8,300 nucleotides of DNA from Caldilineaceae bacterium (GTDB taxonomy: Bacteria; Chloroflexota; Anaerolineae; Caldilineales; Caldilineaceae), in NCBI GenBank assembly GCA_012032975.1, contig JAAUPU010000088.1:1-8300 (forward strand), written 5' to 3'. The position numbers and the translations under genes were made by a program. Below the pieces are notes generated by a model. The model was not told the origin of the DNA. It did not search any database and saw only the letters and a program-made list of their open reading frames with translations. Of this stretch, positions 1 through 6,881 are shown piece after piece (within the stretch, counting starts at the first letter, position 1; each line of letters starts with the position of its first letter).

Positions 1-132
1 GATGCCGTGCGCACCACATCCAATGCAAAACTCGACGACCCGCTTGAGGCCGTCCCAGTCGATTTCCCCATCGTCCTGAAACGGTGTTGCGGGAATGGTG
101 AAGACGCCGCGAAAGGGCACTGTGTGACTCAT
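1..132 (-). CDS. Dihydrodipicolinate synthase/N-acetylneuraminate lyase family protein, N-terminal part (runs off the window)
   Basis: Only the first 44 codons are present; the gene continues beyond position 1. The translation begins MSHTVPFRGVFTIPATPF and goes on with QDDGEIDWDGLKRVVEF and a Gly/Cys-rich GCGAHGI end. This is the opening of the DHDPS/NAL class I aldolase TIM barrel: the first strand 'G-V-x-T-x-x-x-T-PF', then 'D-G-x-I-D-x-x-x-L', then the helix leading to the 'G-x-x-G-I' turn. Family members use a Schiff-base lysine far downstream, which is not visible here. They may act in lysine synthesis or in breakdown of sialic acid, sugar acids or hydroxyproline. The start is supported by an AAGGAG seven bases upstream. 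Because the informative part is missing, the substrate cannot be told, and I do not call it dapA. It lies downstream of ndk across a hairpin-rich spacer, so it probably has separate control. Confidence 0.85.
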   Translation of the reverse strand, partial: MSHTVPFRGVFTIPATPFQDDGEIDWDGLKRVVEFCIGCGAHGI

Positions 133-139
133 GCTTTGA

Positions 140-145
140 CTCCTT
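140..145 (-). promoter_or_regulatory. Ribosome binding site of the DHDPS-family gene
   Basis: The minus strand reads AAGGAG, followed by seven bases and then the ATG at 132-130. This near-perfect Shine-Dalgarno sequence fixes the start codon. I see no convincing -35/-10 pair between it and the hairpin at 217-252. Confidence 0.8.
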
Positions 146-216
146 GGTAGCGAAGTGGATTTGCCGGAATGTGAACCGTGTTCGATGAGCGAAGAAAGCT
201 GTCGGGCGGATGAAAC

Positions 217-252
217 ATGGAAGTGGCGACCCAACTCGGTCGCCACTTCCAT
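217..252 (-). terminator. Perfect 15-bp stem-loop, likely terminator after ndk
   Basis: ATGGAAGTGGCGACC (217-231) pairs perfectly with GGTCGCCACTTCCAT (238-252) around a six-base loop. It lies about 85 bp after the ndk stop and about 85 bp before the next start, where an operon boundary would be expected. On the minus strand the stem is followed by GTTTCATC, which is not a proper U tract. It may therefore act as a weak or Rho-assisted terminator, a 3' end stabiliser, or a structured leader for the downstream gene. The hairpin is certain as sequence; the function is inferred. Confidence 0.55.
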
Positions 253-267
253 CTGTATGCAGCTAAT

Positions 268-284
268 TCCGTGTGTTCCACGGA
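268..284. repeat. Short inverted repeat in the ndk-DHDPS spacer
   Basis: TCCGTG and CACGGA form a 6-bp perfect stem with a five-base loop. It is one of three potential hairpins in the 204-bp spacer 133-336. It could form in RNA from either strand. No gene, tRNA or other RNA family is recognised in this spacer. Confidence 0.4.
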
Positions 285-312
285 TTGCGCAGCCTTTGTC
301 CGCACAACTTGT

Positions 313-326
313 GGAGAGGCCTCTCC
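313..326. repeat. 14-bp perfect palindrome just after ndk
   Basis: GGAGAGGCCTCTCC is a perfect palindrome starting 10 bp beyond the ndk stop codon (337-339). As RNA it could fold into a 5-bp stem with a GGCC tetraloop. As DNA it could be a dimeric protein site. It may add to transcription termination after ndk, but there is no T run. Confidence 0.4.
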
Positions 327-336
327 CGCGGAAGAA

Positions 337-783
337 CTATTCGAAAATCCACGGGTCATTGGCGCGCGACCAGTCGACCAGATCATCGCTAAACCAAAGC
401 GCGATCTCCGAGACGGCTGTCTCTGGGCCATCGCTGGCATGGATCAAATTGCGGCCGATCTCCAGGCCGAAATCGGCGCGGATGGTGCCGGGCGCAGCAT
501 CGGCCGGGTTGGTCACACCGACGGTGTTGCGCACCACGCCGATGGCGTTGGTGCCTTCCAGCACCATGGCAACGACGGGCGCGCTGGTGATGTAGCCGAT
601 CAGGCTGTTGTAGAAAGGCCGCTCTTTGTGTACGGCGTAATGCTCCTCTGCCAACGCATCGCTGACCTGCAAGAGTTTCATGGCTGCGAGCTTCAGCCCG
701 CGGCGCTCGAAGCGTGCGATGATTTCACCGACCAGACCGCGCTGCACCGCGTCGGGTTTCAAAATGATGAACGTACGTTCCAT
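337..783 (-). CDS. ndk: Nucleoside diphosphate kinase
   Basis: Transfers the gamma phosphate from ATP to nucleoside diphosphates through a phosphohistidine intermediate, balancing cytosolic NTP/dNTP pools. The protein is 148 aa from the ATG at 783, close to the usual 135-150 aa. It begins [16 protein letters not shown], with the family's 'ERT-x-x-x-x-KPD-x-x' opening. It carries the nucleotide-binding Lys9, Tyr49, Arg85, Thr91, Arg102 and Asn112, and the active-site histidine at 115 in [10 protein letters not shown]. The usual second Ser of HxSDS is Gly here, a tolerated variation. A TTG at 789 would add two residues, but the GGAG upstream is then only four bases away, so I prefer the ATG (ten-base spacing). 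The stop is TAG. The gene starts 18 bp after the higA stop with no obvious promoter between, so it is probably cotranscribed with the toxin-antitoxin pair. Confidence 0.95.
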   Translation of the reverse strand: MERTFIILKPDAVQRGLVGEIIARFERRGLKLAAMKLLQVSDALAEEHYAVHKERPFYNSLIGYITSAPVVAMVLEGTNAIGVVRNTVGVTNPADAAPGTIRADFGLEIGRNLIHASDGPETAVSEIALWFSDDLVDWSRANDPWIFE

Positions 784-801
784 GTCCAACTGTCTCCATG
801 T

Positions 802-1122
802 CTAACTTTGTGTGTTGATTGCCAATTCCCCGTTTTGATCGGTGAATGGTGTAATTTTGATACGACTGTTCCGCTGACTGGCCTGGGCAAGGTCGTAGCG
901 CATCTGAAGTTGTAGCCAGCTCTCTGGGCTTCGCCCGAAAGCCATGGACAGGCGAATAGCCATCTCTGGAGAGATACCCGCATGTCCATTCAGAAGCTGC
1001 GATAGCGTCTTGCGCGTCACACCCAGCCCGGCAGCTGTTTTTGTCACCGTAAGTCCCAAAGGGGACAAGTAGAGATCGCGAAGTATTTCACCAGGATGCG
1101 GTGGGTTTTTCATCGACATCAT
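802..1122 (-). CDS. higA: HigA-family antitoxin (XRE helix-turn-helix)
   Basis: Antitoxin that should bind and neutralise the upstream HigB and repress the operon. It has 106 aa from the first ATG; the second ATG at 1119 gives 105 aa and better Shine-Dalgarno spacing. The N-terminus [19 protein letters not shown] is the hallmark of the HigA/VapI family. A helix-turn-helix follows at about residues 25-46 ([20 protein letters not shown]). The conserved [20 protein letters not shown] block spans about 51-70, with LQMRYDL after it. The C-terminal tail (residues 82-106) is polar. The gene lies 8 bp after the toxin, in the toxin-first order typical of higBA. Its Shine-Dalgarno sequence overlaps the toxin stop codon, which suggests translational coupling. 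GC content is about 50% around the pair, clearly below the 60-67% of nearby genes, consistent with horizontal acquisition. Confidence 0.93.
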   Translation of the reverse strand: MMSMKNPPHPGEILRDLYLSPLGLTVTKTAAGLGVTRKTLSQLLNGHAGISPEMAIRLSMAFGRSPESWLQLQMRYDLAQASQRNSRIKITPFTDQNGELAINTQS

Positions 1123-1126
1123 ACAA

Positions 1127-1132
1127 CCTCCT
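1127..1132 (-). promoter_or_regulatory. Ribosome binding site of higA overlapping the higB stop
   Basis: The minus strand reads CATTAGGAGGTTGTATGATG. The higB stop TAG (1133-1131) shares two bases with a full AGGAGG. The spacing is four bases to the ATG at 1122 and seven to the ATG at 1119. Ribosomes ending on higB would sit directly on the higA initiation region, a common way to secure antitoxin supply. Confidence 0.8.
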
Positions 1133-1409
1133 AATGATAATCGACCAAGTCCACATCTTCAACGTTTCCCTCTTCAAAGCGGAAGATAACCCGCCAGTTG
1201 CCTGATACGGATACGGCATAAAAACCTGTCATATTGCCCTTCAGCGGATGCAGCTTCAGCCCGGGAGCATCCATGTCCTGAATCGTAATGGCAGTTTCCA
1301 ATAAAGAGAGTATCTGTCGAAGTCGTTTTGCTTGTGCCTGCAGAACGCCTTTCGTCTGATCTTCGTAGTAGAGCGCTGCAAGCCCTTTGTGACGAAAACT
1401 CTGGATCAC
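1131..1409 (-). CDS. higB: HigB-family toxin (RelE/ParE-superfamily mRNA interferase)
   Basis: Predicted ribosome-dependent mRNA endonuclease of the HigB branch of the RelE fold. It has 92 aa, the same length as the studied Proteus vulgaris HigB. Family blocks in order are FRHKGL (5-10), AKRLRQIL (27-34), [10 protein letters not shown] (49-58), GNWRVIFRF (70-78) and the terminal DVDLVDYH (85-92). His54, Lys57, Arg73, Asp90, Tyr91 and His92 fall at positions I recall as important for mRNA cleavage in P. vulgaris HigB, so the toxin looks active. The start is GTG (1409-1407), giving MIQSFRHKG. No Shine-Dalgarno sequence precedes it, and a likely -10 box lies only six bases upstream, so translation may be leaderless. 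There is no frameshift in this gene or its antitoxin. Confidence 0.93.
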   Translation of the reverse strand: MIQSFRHKGLAALYYEDQTKGVLQAQAKRLRQILSLLETAITIQDMDAPGLKLHPLKGNMTGFYAVSVSGNWRVIFRFEEGNVEDVDLVDYH

Positions 1410-1415
1410 GGCTTG

Positions 1416-1445
1416 ATTGTAACCTGTTACGTGTCAGGGGATCAA
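1416..1445 (-). promoter_or_regulatory. Likely higBA promoter with overlapping palindrome
   Basis: On the minus strand a -35-like TTGATC (1445-1440) and a -10-like TACAAT (1421-1416) are separated by 18 bp. They match the sigma-70 consensus at four and five of six positions. Seven bases past the -10 lies the G of the higB GTG codon, so transcription might start at the start codon itself. A palindrome with arms GTAAC/GTTAC around a two-base centre (1419-1430) overlaps the -10 box. This is where a HigA operator would be expected. The site sits in the 38-bp gap between the TPR gene and higB. Confidence 0.5.
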
Positions 1446-1447
1446 TA

Positions 1448-2270
1448 TTACGGTGTAGTCACGGCTTCTAACAGGCGCAATTCTTCTGCGCTAACCATCA
1501 GGGTTGCCGGTTGATCCGGATGTTGCGGACCCAGCCAGCGCCGGGCGAATTCTCCATCCGGGTCCAATTCATCAATAGGATTGCGAGCGAGCGCTTTGTC
1601 ATTTTCGTCGCCCAGCGCAGCCAGCGCGATCCAGGCCATCAACAGATGAGGATGACTCGAAGTCAGATAGCGCGCCAATTCGTAGGCATCGCCATTCTGG
1701 GGTTGCTGCCAGAGCGCAATCAGCAGATTGAGCTGGAAATCGATGCGGCGCGGGTCGGCTCGCAGCAGCGTACGATAGTGCTCGGCAGCCTGACGCCAGC
1801 GAAGGCCGCGCAGGTGCAATGTAGCCAGACAAGCGAGAGTCAATTGCAGTACGTTGGGATCATTGAGGCTGGTGCGGCTGTATCCGGCGCGGATCTCCGG
1901 GTCATAGGGATCGACCTCGAAGGCGCGCTGCCAGATGCCGTGGGCGTGCGCTCGCTCGCCATGCTGCTCGACTGCACGCGCCACGGCGCGCCACGCCAGC
2001 GGGTTGCTGGGGTCGGCCTGAAGCAGCCTGCGCCCCCAATCTGCGCCCCTCGTCCCAGCGCTTGAGCAGCCAGGTGGCGCGCAGCAGACGCTGATAGGTG
2101 GGCAAGTGGCGCGGCAACTTGCGCAAGATAACGGTCGCCAGGGCCGCGGCCATTTCCGCCTGATTTGCTTCAAGCAGATCTTCGATCGCGATGTTCCAGT
2201 CGGTCAACTGTGACTGAATGTTGGTTTTCTTGGCGCCGTCGCCCGTTCCGGGCGCTGAAACTTCAGACAT
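1448..2270 (-). CDS. Tetratricopeptide-repeat protein (frameshifted here)
   Basis: Read from the ATG at 2270, the frame carries a TPR-like N-terminus as far as LKRWDEG (residues 69-75). It then loses sense. One base further on, a second frame continues ADWGRRLLQADPSNPLAWR to the TAA at 1448. Removing one base from the CCCC run at 2046-2049 joins both into 273 aa. The helical repeats have typical TPR spacing: about 37-70, 76-94 (LLQADPSNPLAWR), 107-126 (AFEVDPYDPEIR), 159-183 (HYRTLLRADPRRIDFQL) and 193-218. No signal peptide or membrane segment is seen, so it is a soluble protein-protein interaction scaffold. The start lies 9 bp after the HDAC stop with AGG nearby, so the two are probably one transcript. 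A specific partner cannot be named. The frameshift is most likely a sequence error. Confidence 0.8.
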
Positions 2271-2279
2271 GGCAACCTG

Positions 2280-3338
2280 TCACGGAATGGAATAGTGGGG
2301 CGGCTCGTGGATGCCATGTAAATTCTTGATGCGGTCCAGCAGCACCCTCACGTCGCGTTCGTTCTCCGGCGCGGGGCCAAACGGATCACTGACGCCGCGC
2401 GGCGAGCCGCTGAGAATTCTGAGGCTGGTCAAGACGCAATGGGCCAGCACTTCAAGATGGTAGCCTCCCTCCAGCGTGCAGACCAGCCGGCCATGGCAAA
2501 CCGCGTCCGCCACTTCCATCAGCGCGCGGAGCAGTTGGGCATAGCCCGTGATGCTCAGGCTCATGCTGGCCAGCGGGTCCATCCAGTGGGCGTCGAATCC
2601 GGCCGAAAGTAGAATCACCTCGGGCTTGAAACTGATGGCGATGGGCGCCAAAACCCGGCGGAAGCTCTCCAGATAGCCCGCGTCACCCACCGAAGGCGGA
2701 AACGGCACATTGACCGTTGCGCCTTCTCCGGCTTCGAGGCCGATCTCCTGAGCCGCGCCCGAGCCGGGGTAATAGGGGAACTGGTGGGCGCTGAAGAAGA
2801 GAATGTTCGGGTCGTCTATGAAGATGTCTTGCGTGCCGTTGCCATGATGCACGTCGAAGTCGACGATCAGCACCCGTTCGACGCCATGCGCGTCCTGTAC
2901 CCAGCGTGCGGCGATCGCGGCATTGGCCAGCAGGCAGAAGCCCATGCCCTGAAAGCTGAGCGCATGATGACCGGGGGGACGAACCAGCGCAAAGCCGTTG
3001 TCAGCGCGACCTTCCATGACAGCATCGGTCACATTGAGCAGACCGCCGGCGGCCAAGAGCGCAGCTTCATAGCTGTCCGCATTGATGTAGGTGTCGGCGT
3101 CCAAGTGGCCACCGCCAAGCATGGAGGCAGAATGGAGCCGCTCCAAATATTCGGGGGTGTGGACGCGCAGCACTGCGTCCAGCGGAGCGGGGCTGCTTGG
3201 GACGCGGATCAGGTTGTTGAGAATGCCATCGATCTGCAAAAGCGCCCAGCTCTCCTCCAGCCGGCGATAGTTTTCTGGATGGCGATTGCGCGTGTGGCGC
3301 AGATTGAACGGATCGTAGACGAAGGCGGTTCTGGGCAT
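2280..3338 (-). CDS. Histone deacetylase-fold (class II-like) deacetylase
   Basis: Zinc-dependent amidohydrolase of the HDAC/acetoin-utilisation/acetylpolyamine amidohydrolase superfamily. It has 352 aa, a full-length single catalytic domain. In order: FVYDPFNLRHTRNRHPENYRRL at the N-terminus (written from residue 6), RPPGHHA with the paired histidines 124-125, GMGFCLLANAA (131-141), VDFDVHHGNGTQ with metal ligands Asp162 and His164 (159-170), LSAGFDAHWMDPL with ligand Asp249 (244-256), and LEGGYH with the catalytic Tyr293 (289-294). All catalytic residues are present. Bacterial members deacetylate small molecules such as acetylpolyamines, or protein lysines; the substrate here is unknown. 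The ATG at 3338 lies 5 bp after the stop of the upstream gene, and the TPR gene follows after 9 bp. This is the only gene in that operon without a frameshift. Confidence 0.95.
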   Translation of the reverse strand: MPRTAFVYDPFNLRHTRNRHPENYRRLEESWALLQIDGILNNLIRVPSSPAPLDAVLRVHTPEYLERLHSASMLGGGHLDADTYINADSYEAALLAAGGLLNVTDAVMEGRADNGFALVRPPGHHALSFQGMGFCLLANAAIAARWVQDAHGVERVLIVDFDVHHGNGTQDIFIDDPNILFFSAHQFPYYPGSGAAQEIGLEAGEGATVNVPFPPSVGDAGYLESFRRVLAPIAISFKPEVILLSAGFDAHWMDPLASMSLSITGYAQLLRALMEVADAVCHGRLVCTLEGGYHLEVLAHCVLTSLRILSGSPRGVSDPFGPAPENERDVRVLLDRIKNLHGIHEPPHYSIP

Positions 3339-3343
3339 TTTGG

Positions 3344-5081
3344 CTATCGAGGCTGGTCGAATATGGGGTGGAAGATCTGCGTCCCTGCGGCGGAATCTGT
3401 CGGCGGGACGAATTCAAAATGGAGGTCAAAGTCGAGTTCGTCGGCGTTGCGCACGCGAATCTTCTCACAAAGCTGGAAGGGCGCATCGGTCTGAATCGGC
3501 TGCGTGCCGTGCAGCATCTCACCATCCCAGACCAGCGTGACATAGGTCACTTCCTCGACCTGCACTGCGAACGGCAGATCGATCAGCGCCCACCAGCGCC
3601 AGCCGCGGCCTTTTGCCGGGCGGACCGACAGCGCCCCTTGCTTCCACGCCAGACCGCAGCCGCGCCAGACCGTGTCGGCGCTCCATGCGATCCCGGCCAG
3701 GGGATCGGCAAATGCCCAGGGTTTGTCGTCGTGGGTTTCGAGAAGCTGGCTCAGTTCGCCGGTGGGAGGATCGAGCGTTGCAGCCTTGTCCCGCGTGCCG
3801 AGTGCATCCAGCCGATGTTTGGCTTCGCAGGCTTCGCTCTCCCAGCGCACCGCGTTGACGCTATCTTTGCGCAACATGGCCAAGGCGAGCGCGGCGCGCA
3901 GCGCAGCTTCGGTCCGGTCTAGAAAGCCTGGGTCTTCTGGCCGTTGCGCGCTGTGGACGCGAATCAGCGCCTCTGCGCAGGCCGACGCCGCGGCGTAATG
4001 TTGCTCCAGTACGCCGACGTCGAATGACGTTGAAGGTGCCGTAGCAGCGCGGTCAGATAGGCAACGTTGTTTTCGGCCACAAAGAGACCGGGCGCCTTGG
4101 CACTCTCTTTTGGGTGAAGGGGCAAGCATGACGGCAGGCTGCCCTCGCTCTTCTCGGCCACGCGGCGCAGGTGGGCCAACAGATTGCGGCTCTGGACCGG
4201 GTCGAAGAGGTCCAGACTTTCCACCAGCGCGGGGCCATCGGCCACCTTGCGCGAGGAGGGTGCTAGACCGGTGCGCAGCCGTTGCAGTTGGCCGATGGTA
4301 AGCGACCGACCCGTTTGCAGCGCCCGGTTGAGGCTCGGCTCAGGCGTCCAGAGCGCCCGGTCTTCATACTTTTTTCCCAGGCGCTCGTACTTTTTCAAAG
4401 ACGCGCTCTGCATCGCGCAACGCGAGGAAGCCGTTCCAGGCCATCTGCTCGCCCACGTCGCTGATGGTCAGCAGTAGGGGCACTTCGACGATGCCGTTGA
4501 CCAGCACGTAGTAGACGAGCTTGGCCCGGCCCTCCTCGTCCAGCAAATCCACCTCGCTGGGCCGGCCGTATGGGTTGCCAAAGACGCGCGTGCTGTCGGC
4601 GTTTCGCTGCGCGTAGATCCCTTGGATCCGACGCGGATTGCATTGGGCAACCAGCAGGCCATCCACCATACGTTGCGTGAGCGGCTCCCCCCCAGTCGAT
4701 GTCAATCTCCAGCCGCATCAGGCGATCGCCCTCGGCCTGACATTCCAGATTCCACAACACAGCGCGGTCATAATGGCTGCCAAGGGGCGCGGCCAGACGT
4801 TTGCTGACGATCATGCCCTCGCTGCCCAAGATCGTTTCCTGGTAGCCGGGGTAGAAGCGGGTGACCAAACTCAGCATATCGTCGCGCGGGTCGGTGACGA
4901 CCATGCGGATGCTTGCTGCATAGCGCGCATTTGCCCAGGGCCAGAAGAGGTCGCGCAGGTCAGTCTCGGCATCCGCGGTGAAGTACAGCTCCGCATTGGC
5001 CAGACGATAGCTGCTCGACGGGTCGAGATCTTCGCTGTCGATGCTATAGGGTTGATCCAGGATCGGATCGAAGGGCTGCAT
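3344..5081 (-). CDS. Uncharacterised protein of about 578 aa, possibly six-hairpin-glycosidase-like (three frameshifts here)
   Basis: I do not recognise this family with confidence. Four overlapping frame segments join into one 578-aa protein if a base is removed from the C7 run 4687-4693, a base is removed from a T run at 4370-4375 or 4391-4395, and a base is added near 4023-4024. The N-terminal third (1-230) looks like a beta-sandwich (YRLANAELYF, DRAVLWNLEC, RLEIDIDWGEPL, KLVYYVLVNGIVEVPLLLTIS). The middle is helical, with TPEPSLNRALQTGRSL (245-260), SLDLFDPVQSRNLLAHLRRV (288-307) and NNVAYLTALLRHLQRHFD (337-354). This resembles the 'N-x-A-L-x-W/T' entry and helix pairs of alpha/alpha-toroid glycosidases. 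A C-terminal beta domain has GLAWKQGALSVRP and GWRWWALIDLPF (476-504). No signal peptide or membrane span is visible. I cannot identify catalytic acids. It heads the operon with HDAC and TPR genes. The glycosidase link is a weak inference. Confidence 0.7.
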
Positions 5082-5186
5082 GGTGTGGGTTCCGCTGATC
5101 AGGGAGTGGCTCGGTTGGCTGGACAGGGCGAGAGTGGGCCGTGAACGTCGCGTGATAACTGCTCAGCATTCACGAGAAACGTTTGC

Positions 5187-5240
5187 CACGAATTACATGA
5201 ATTGGACGAATTTTACCGGGTACGCTTCGTGAAATTCATG
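5187..5240. repeat. CACGAATT-like repeated motifs in the operon spacer
   Basis: The stretch contains CACGAATTACATGAATT (5187-5203), GGACGAATTTT (5205-5215) and, in reverse orientation, TTCGTGAAATTCATG (5226-5240). Several imperfect copies of an 8-bp CACGAATT/CATGAATT unit thus occur in both directions within 54 bp. The AT-rich block stands out in GC-rich surroundings. It lies upstream of the 578-aa gene and downstream of the ABC operon. The role is unknown. Confidence 0.45.
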
Positions 5241-5255
5241 CTTCTCGGCAGTTGG

Positions 5256-5323
5256 AGCATTCCGGGATTAGGCCAAAGCGGGTGGCTCAGCCGGAAATGT
5301 CACGGACCTAATCCCGGAATGCT
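5256..5323. repeat. Perfect 17-bp inverted repeat with 34-base centre
   Basis: AGCATTCCGGGATTAGG (5256-5272) is repeated as its exact reverse complement CCTAATCCCGGAATGCT (5307-5323). The element begins 21 bp past the stop of the ABC ATPase gene and could fold at the 3' end of that transcript. No T run follows on either strand and the loop is long, so it is not a textbook intrinsic terminator. Alternatives are a small palindromic mobile repeat, an mRNA-stabilising stem, or a protein site. Apart from a shared GG, no target duplication flanks it. The rest of the spacer 5082-5344 holds no gene or promoter I can support. Confidence 0.65.
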
Positions 5324-5344
5324 GGCTCATCAATGCGCCGCGTG

Positions 5345-6881
5345 CTATTCCATTGGCCCGTGGTCGTTTGGCCGCACCCCAGCCATCAACAGACCGATCT
5401 GTTCACGGGTGGCTTCTGCGCGTGGGACGATGCCAATGACCCTCCCTTTATACATGACAGCGATACGATCTGCCAATGCCATGATTTCGTCGAGTTCCGA
5501 ACTGACGACCAGCACGGCGACGCCAGAAGTTCGCAACGTGACAATTTGATTGTGGATAAACTCGATGGAGCCGACGTCGATGCCGCGCGTGGGCTGGGCC
5601 GCGATCAGAAGCTGAATTGGCCGGCTGAACTCGCGCGCAACGACCATCTTCTGCTGATTGCCGCCAGAAAGTGCGCCGGCATGTGTCAGCACACTGGGCG
5701 TGCGCACATCGAACTCGTCGACCAGATCCTTGGCGTAGCTCTGGATCGCGGCCTCGTCGATGGTGATCCCACGGCTAAACGGAGGCAGATAGTAACTGTT
5801 CAAGACCAGGTTGTGGGCAACCGAATAGCTGCTGACCATGCCATAGGTGTGGCGATCTTCGGGCACGTGGCAGATTCGACCCTGTTCGATAATCTGCCGC
5901 GGTGAGGCATTGGTCAACTCTTTCCCACCGATTGAAAACGAGCCGCCCTCTGCACGCCGCAGCCCGGTCAGAACCTCGACCAACTCGGTCTGCCCATTGC
6001 CCTGCACACCTGCGATGCCCAGAATCTCGCCGGCGTGAACCTGGAATGTGGCGCCTCTGATCGCCCGCTCTCCGAGGTCATCGCGCGCGGAAAGGTCGCG
6101 CACATCCAGCACCGGGGGGCCTGGTTTGGCGCTCTCCTTGGCAACGGTCAAGATCACCTCGCGGCCGACCATCATGGCCGCCTAACGAGCTCTGGGTGGC
6201 CGATGGCTGGGTTGGCTTCGCCCGCCACTCTGCCGTTGCGCAGCACGACAATGCGTCGGCCACGCGCAAGACCTCTTTCAGCTTGTGGGTGATGAAGATG
6301 ATCGACTTGCCCTGGTCCTTGAGCAAGAACATCACTTCGCACAGCCCGTCGATCTCCTGGGGCGTCAGCACCGCGGTTGGCTCGTCCAGGATCAAGATGT
6401 CTGCATCGCGGTAGAGCGTTTTGACGATCTCGACCCGCTGGCGGATACCCACGGGAAGGTCGCCGACCAGCGCATAGGGATCGACGGCGAGGTTATAGCG
6501 TTCGGAAAGTTCGGTGATGCGCGCTGCGGCTTGCTTCATGTCCAGAAAGCCAGCCTTGGTTGTTTCGCTGCCCAACATCACATTCTCGGCAACCGTCATC
6601 ACCGGCACAAGCTGGAAGTGTTGATGGACCATGCCAATGCCCAGGGCGATGGCGTCTTTGGGCGAGTTCATCTCGACAGGCTGGCCGTTGACCAGGATCT
6701 CGCCTTCGCTGGGTCGGTAGAGGCCGTAGATGATGTTCATCAACGTGCTTTTTCCCGCGCCGTTTTCACCCAGCAACGCCAGCACCTCGCCCCGGTGCAG
6801 CGTCAGGCTGACATCCGAATTCGCAACCACGCCCGGAAAGCGTTTGCTGATCCCTTTGACTTCTAGAACCGGCTCACTCAT
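5345..6881 (-). CDS. ABC transporter ATP-binding protein, double NBD, nucleoside/BMP type (two frameshifts here)
   Basis: Energises import by the two neighbouring permeases; the family is YufO/NupA-like (simple sugar/nucleoside, BMP-dependent). Repaired length is 512 aa, normal for the family. Domain 1: Walker A GENGAGKST (38-46), Q-loop MVHQHFQL (84-91), a family-type signature LPVGIRQRVEIVKTL (142-156), Walker B ILILDEPTAVLTP (162-174) and switch THK (198-200). Domain 2: degenerate Walker A GVQGNGQTE (292-300), LSGGNQQK (405-412) and AAQPTRGID (428-436), as usual in this family, where the second site is not a canonical ATPase site. The reading frame breaks after Asp209 (a base missing between 6254 and 6255) and again after residue 233 (near 6183-6184). 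Between them the third frame reads RIVVLRNGRVAGEANPAIG, a typical family sequence. The ATG at 6881 is 48 bp after the permease stop. The stop is TAG at 5345. Confidence 0.92.

Noticed and set aside
337..783. Gly in place of the second Ser of the Ndk HxSDS motif as a sign of inactivity
   Set aside because: The catalytic histidine and nucleotide-binding residues are intact, and this position varies in active family members.
217..915. Long open frame on the plus strand across ndk and higA
   Set aside because: It is antisense to two well-recognised genes, has no family motifs and no ribosome site; high GC often leaves such antisense frames open.
2784..3494. Plus-strand open frame opposite the HDAC gene
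   Set aside because: The minus strand encodes an intact HDAC with all catalytic motifs; the plus-strand translation is low-complexity and matches no family.
4370..4375. Programmed -1 frameshifting at the A AAA AAG-like run on the minus strand
   Set aside because: A -1 slip would lead into the wrong frame; the continuing frame needs one base skipped, and nearby indels at unrelated sites favour sequence error.
5345..6175. Defective second nucleotide site in the ABC ATPase (no Lys in Walker A, Gln in place of the catalytic Glu)
   Set aside because: GxxGNGQTE, GGNQQK and AAQPTRGID are the normal form of the second domain in RbsA/YufO-type double ATPases.
6285..6866. Plus-strand open frame opposite the ABC ATPase, and similar ones at 1511-2065, 4638-5144, 5333-5905 and 7331-7987
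   Set aside because: All lie antisense to minus-strand genes whose translations carry clear motifs or continuous secondary-structure patterns; none has its own supporting evidence.
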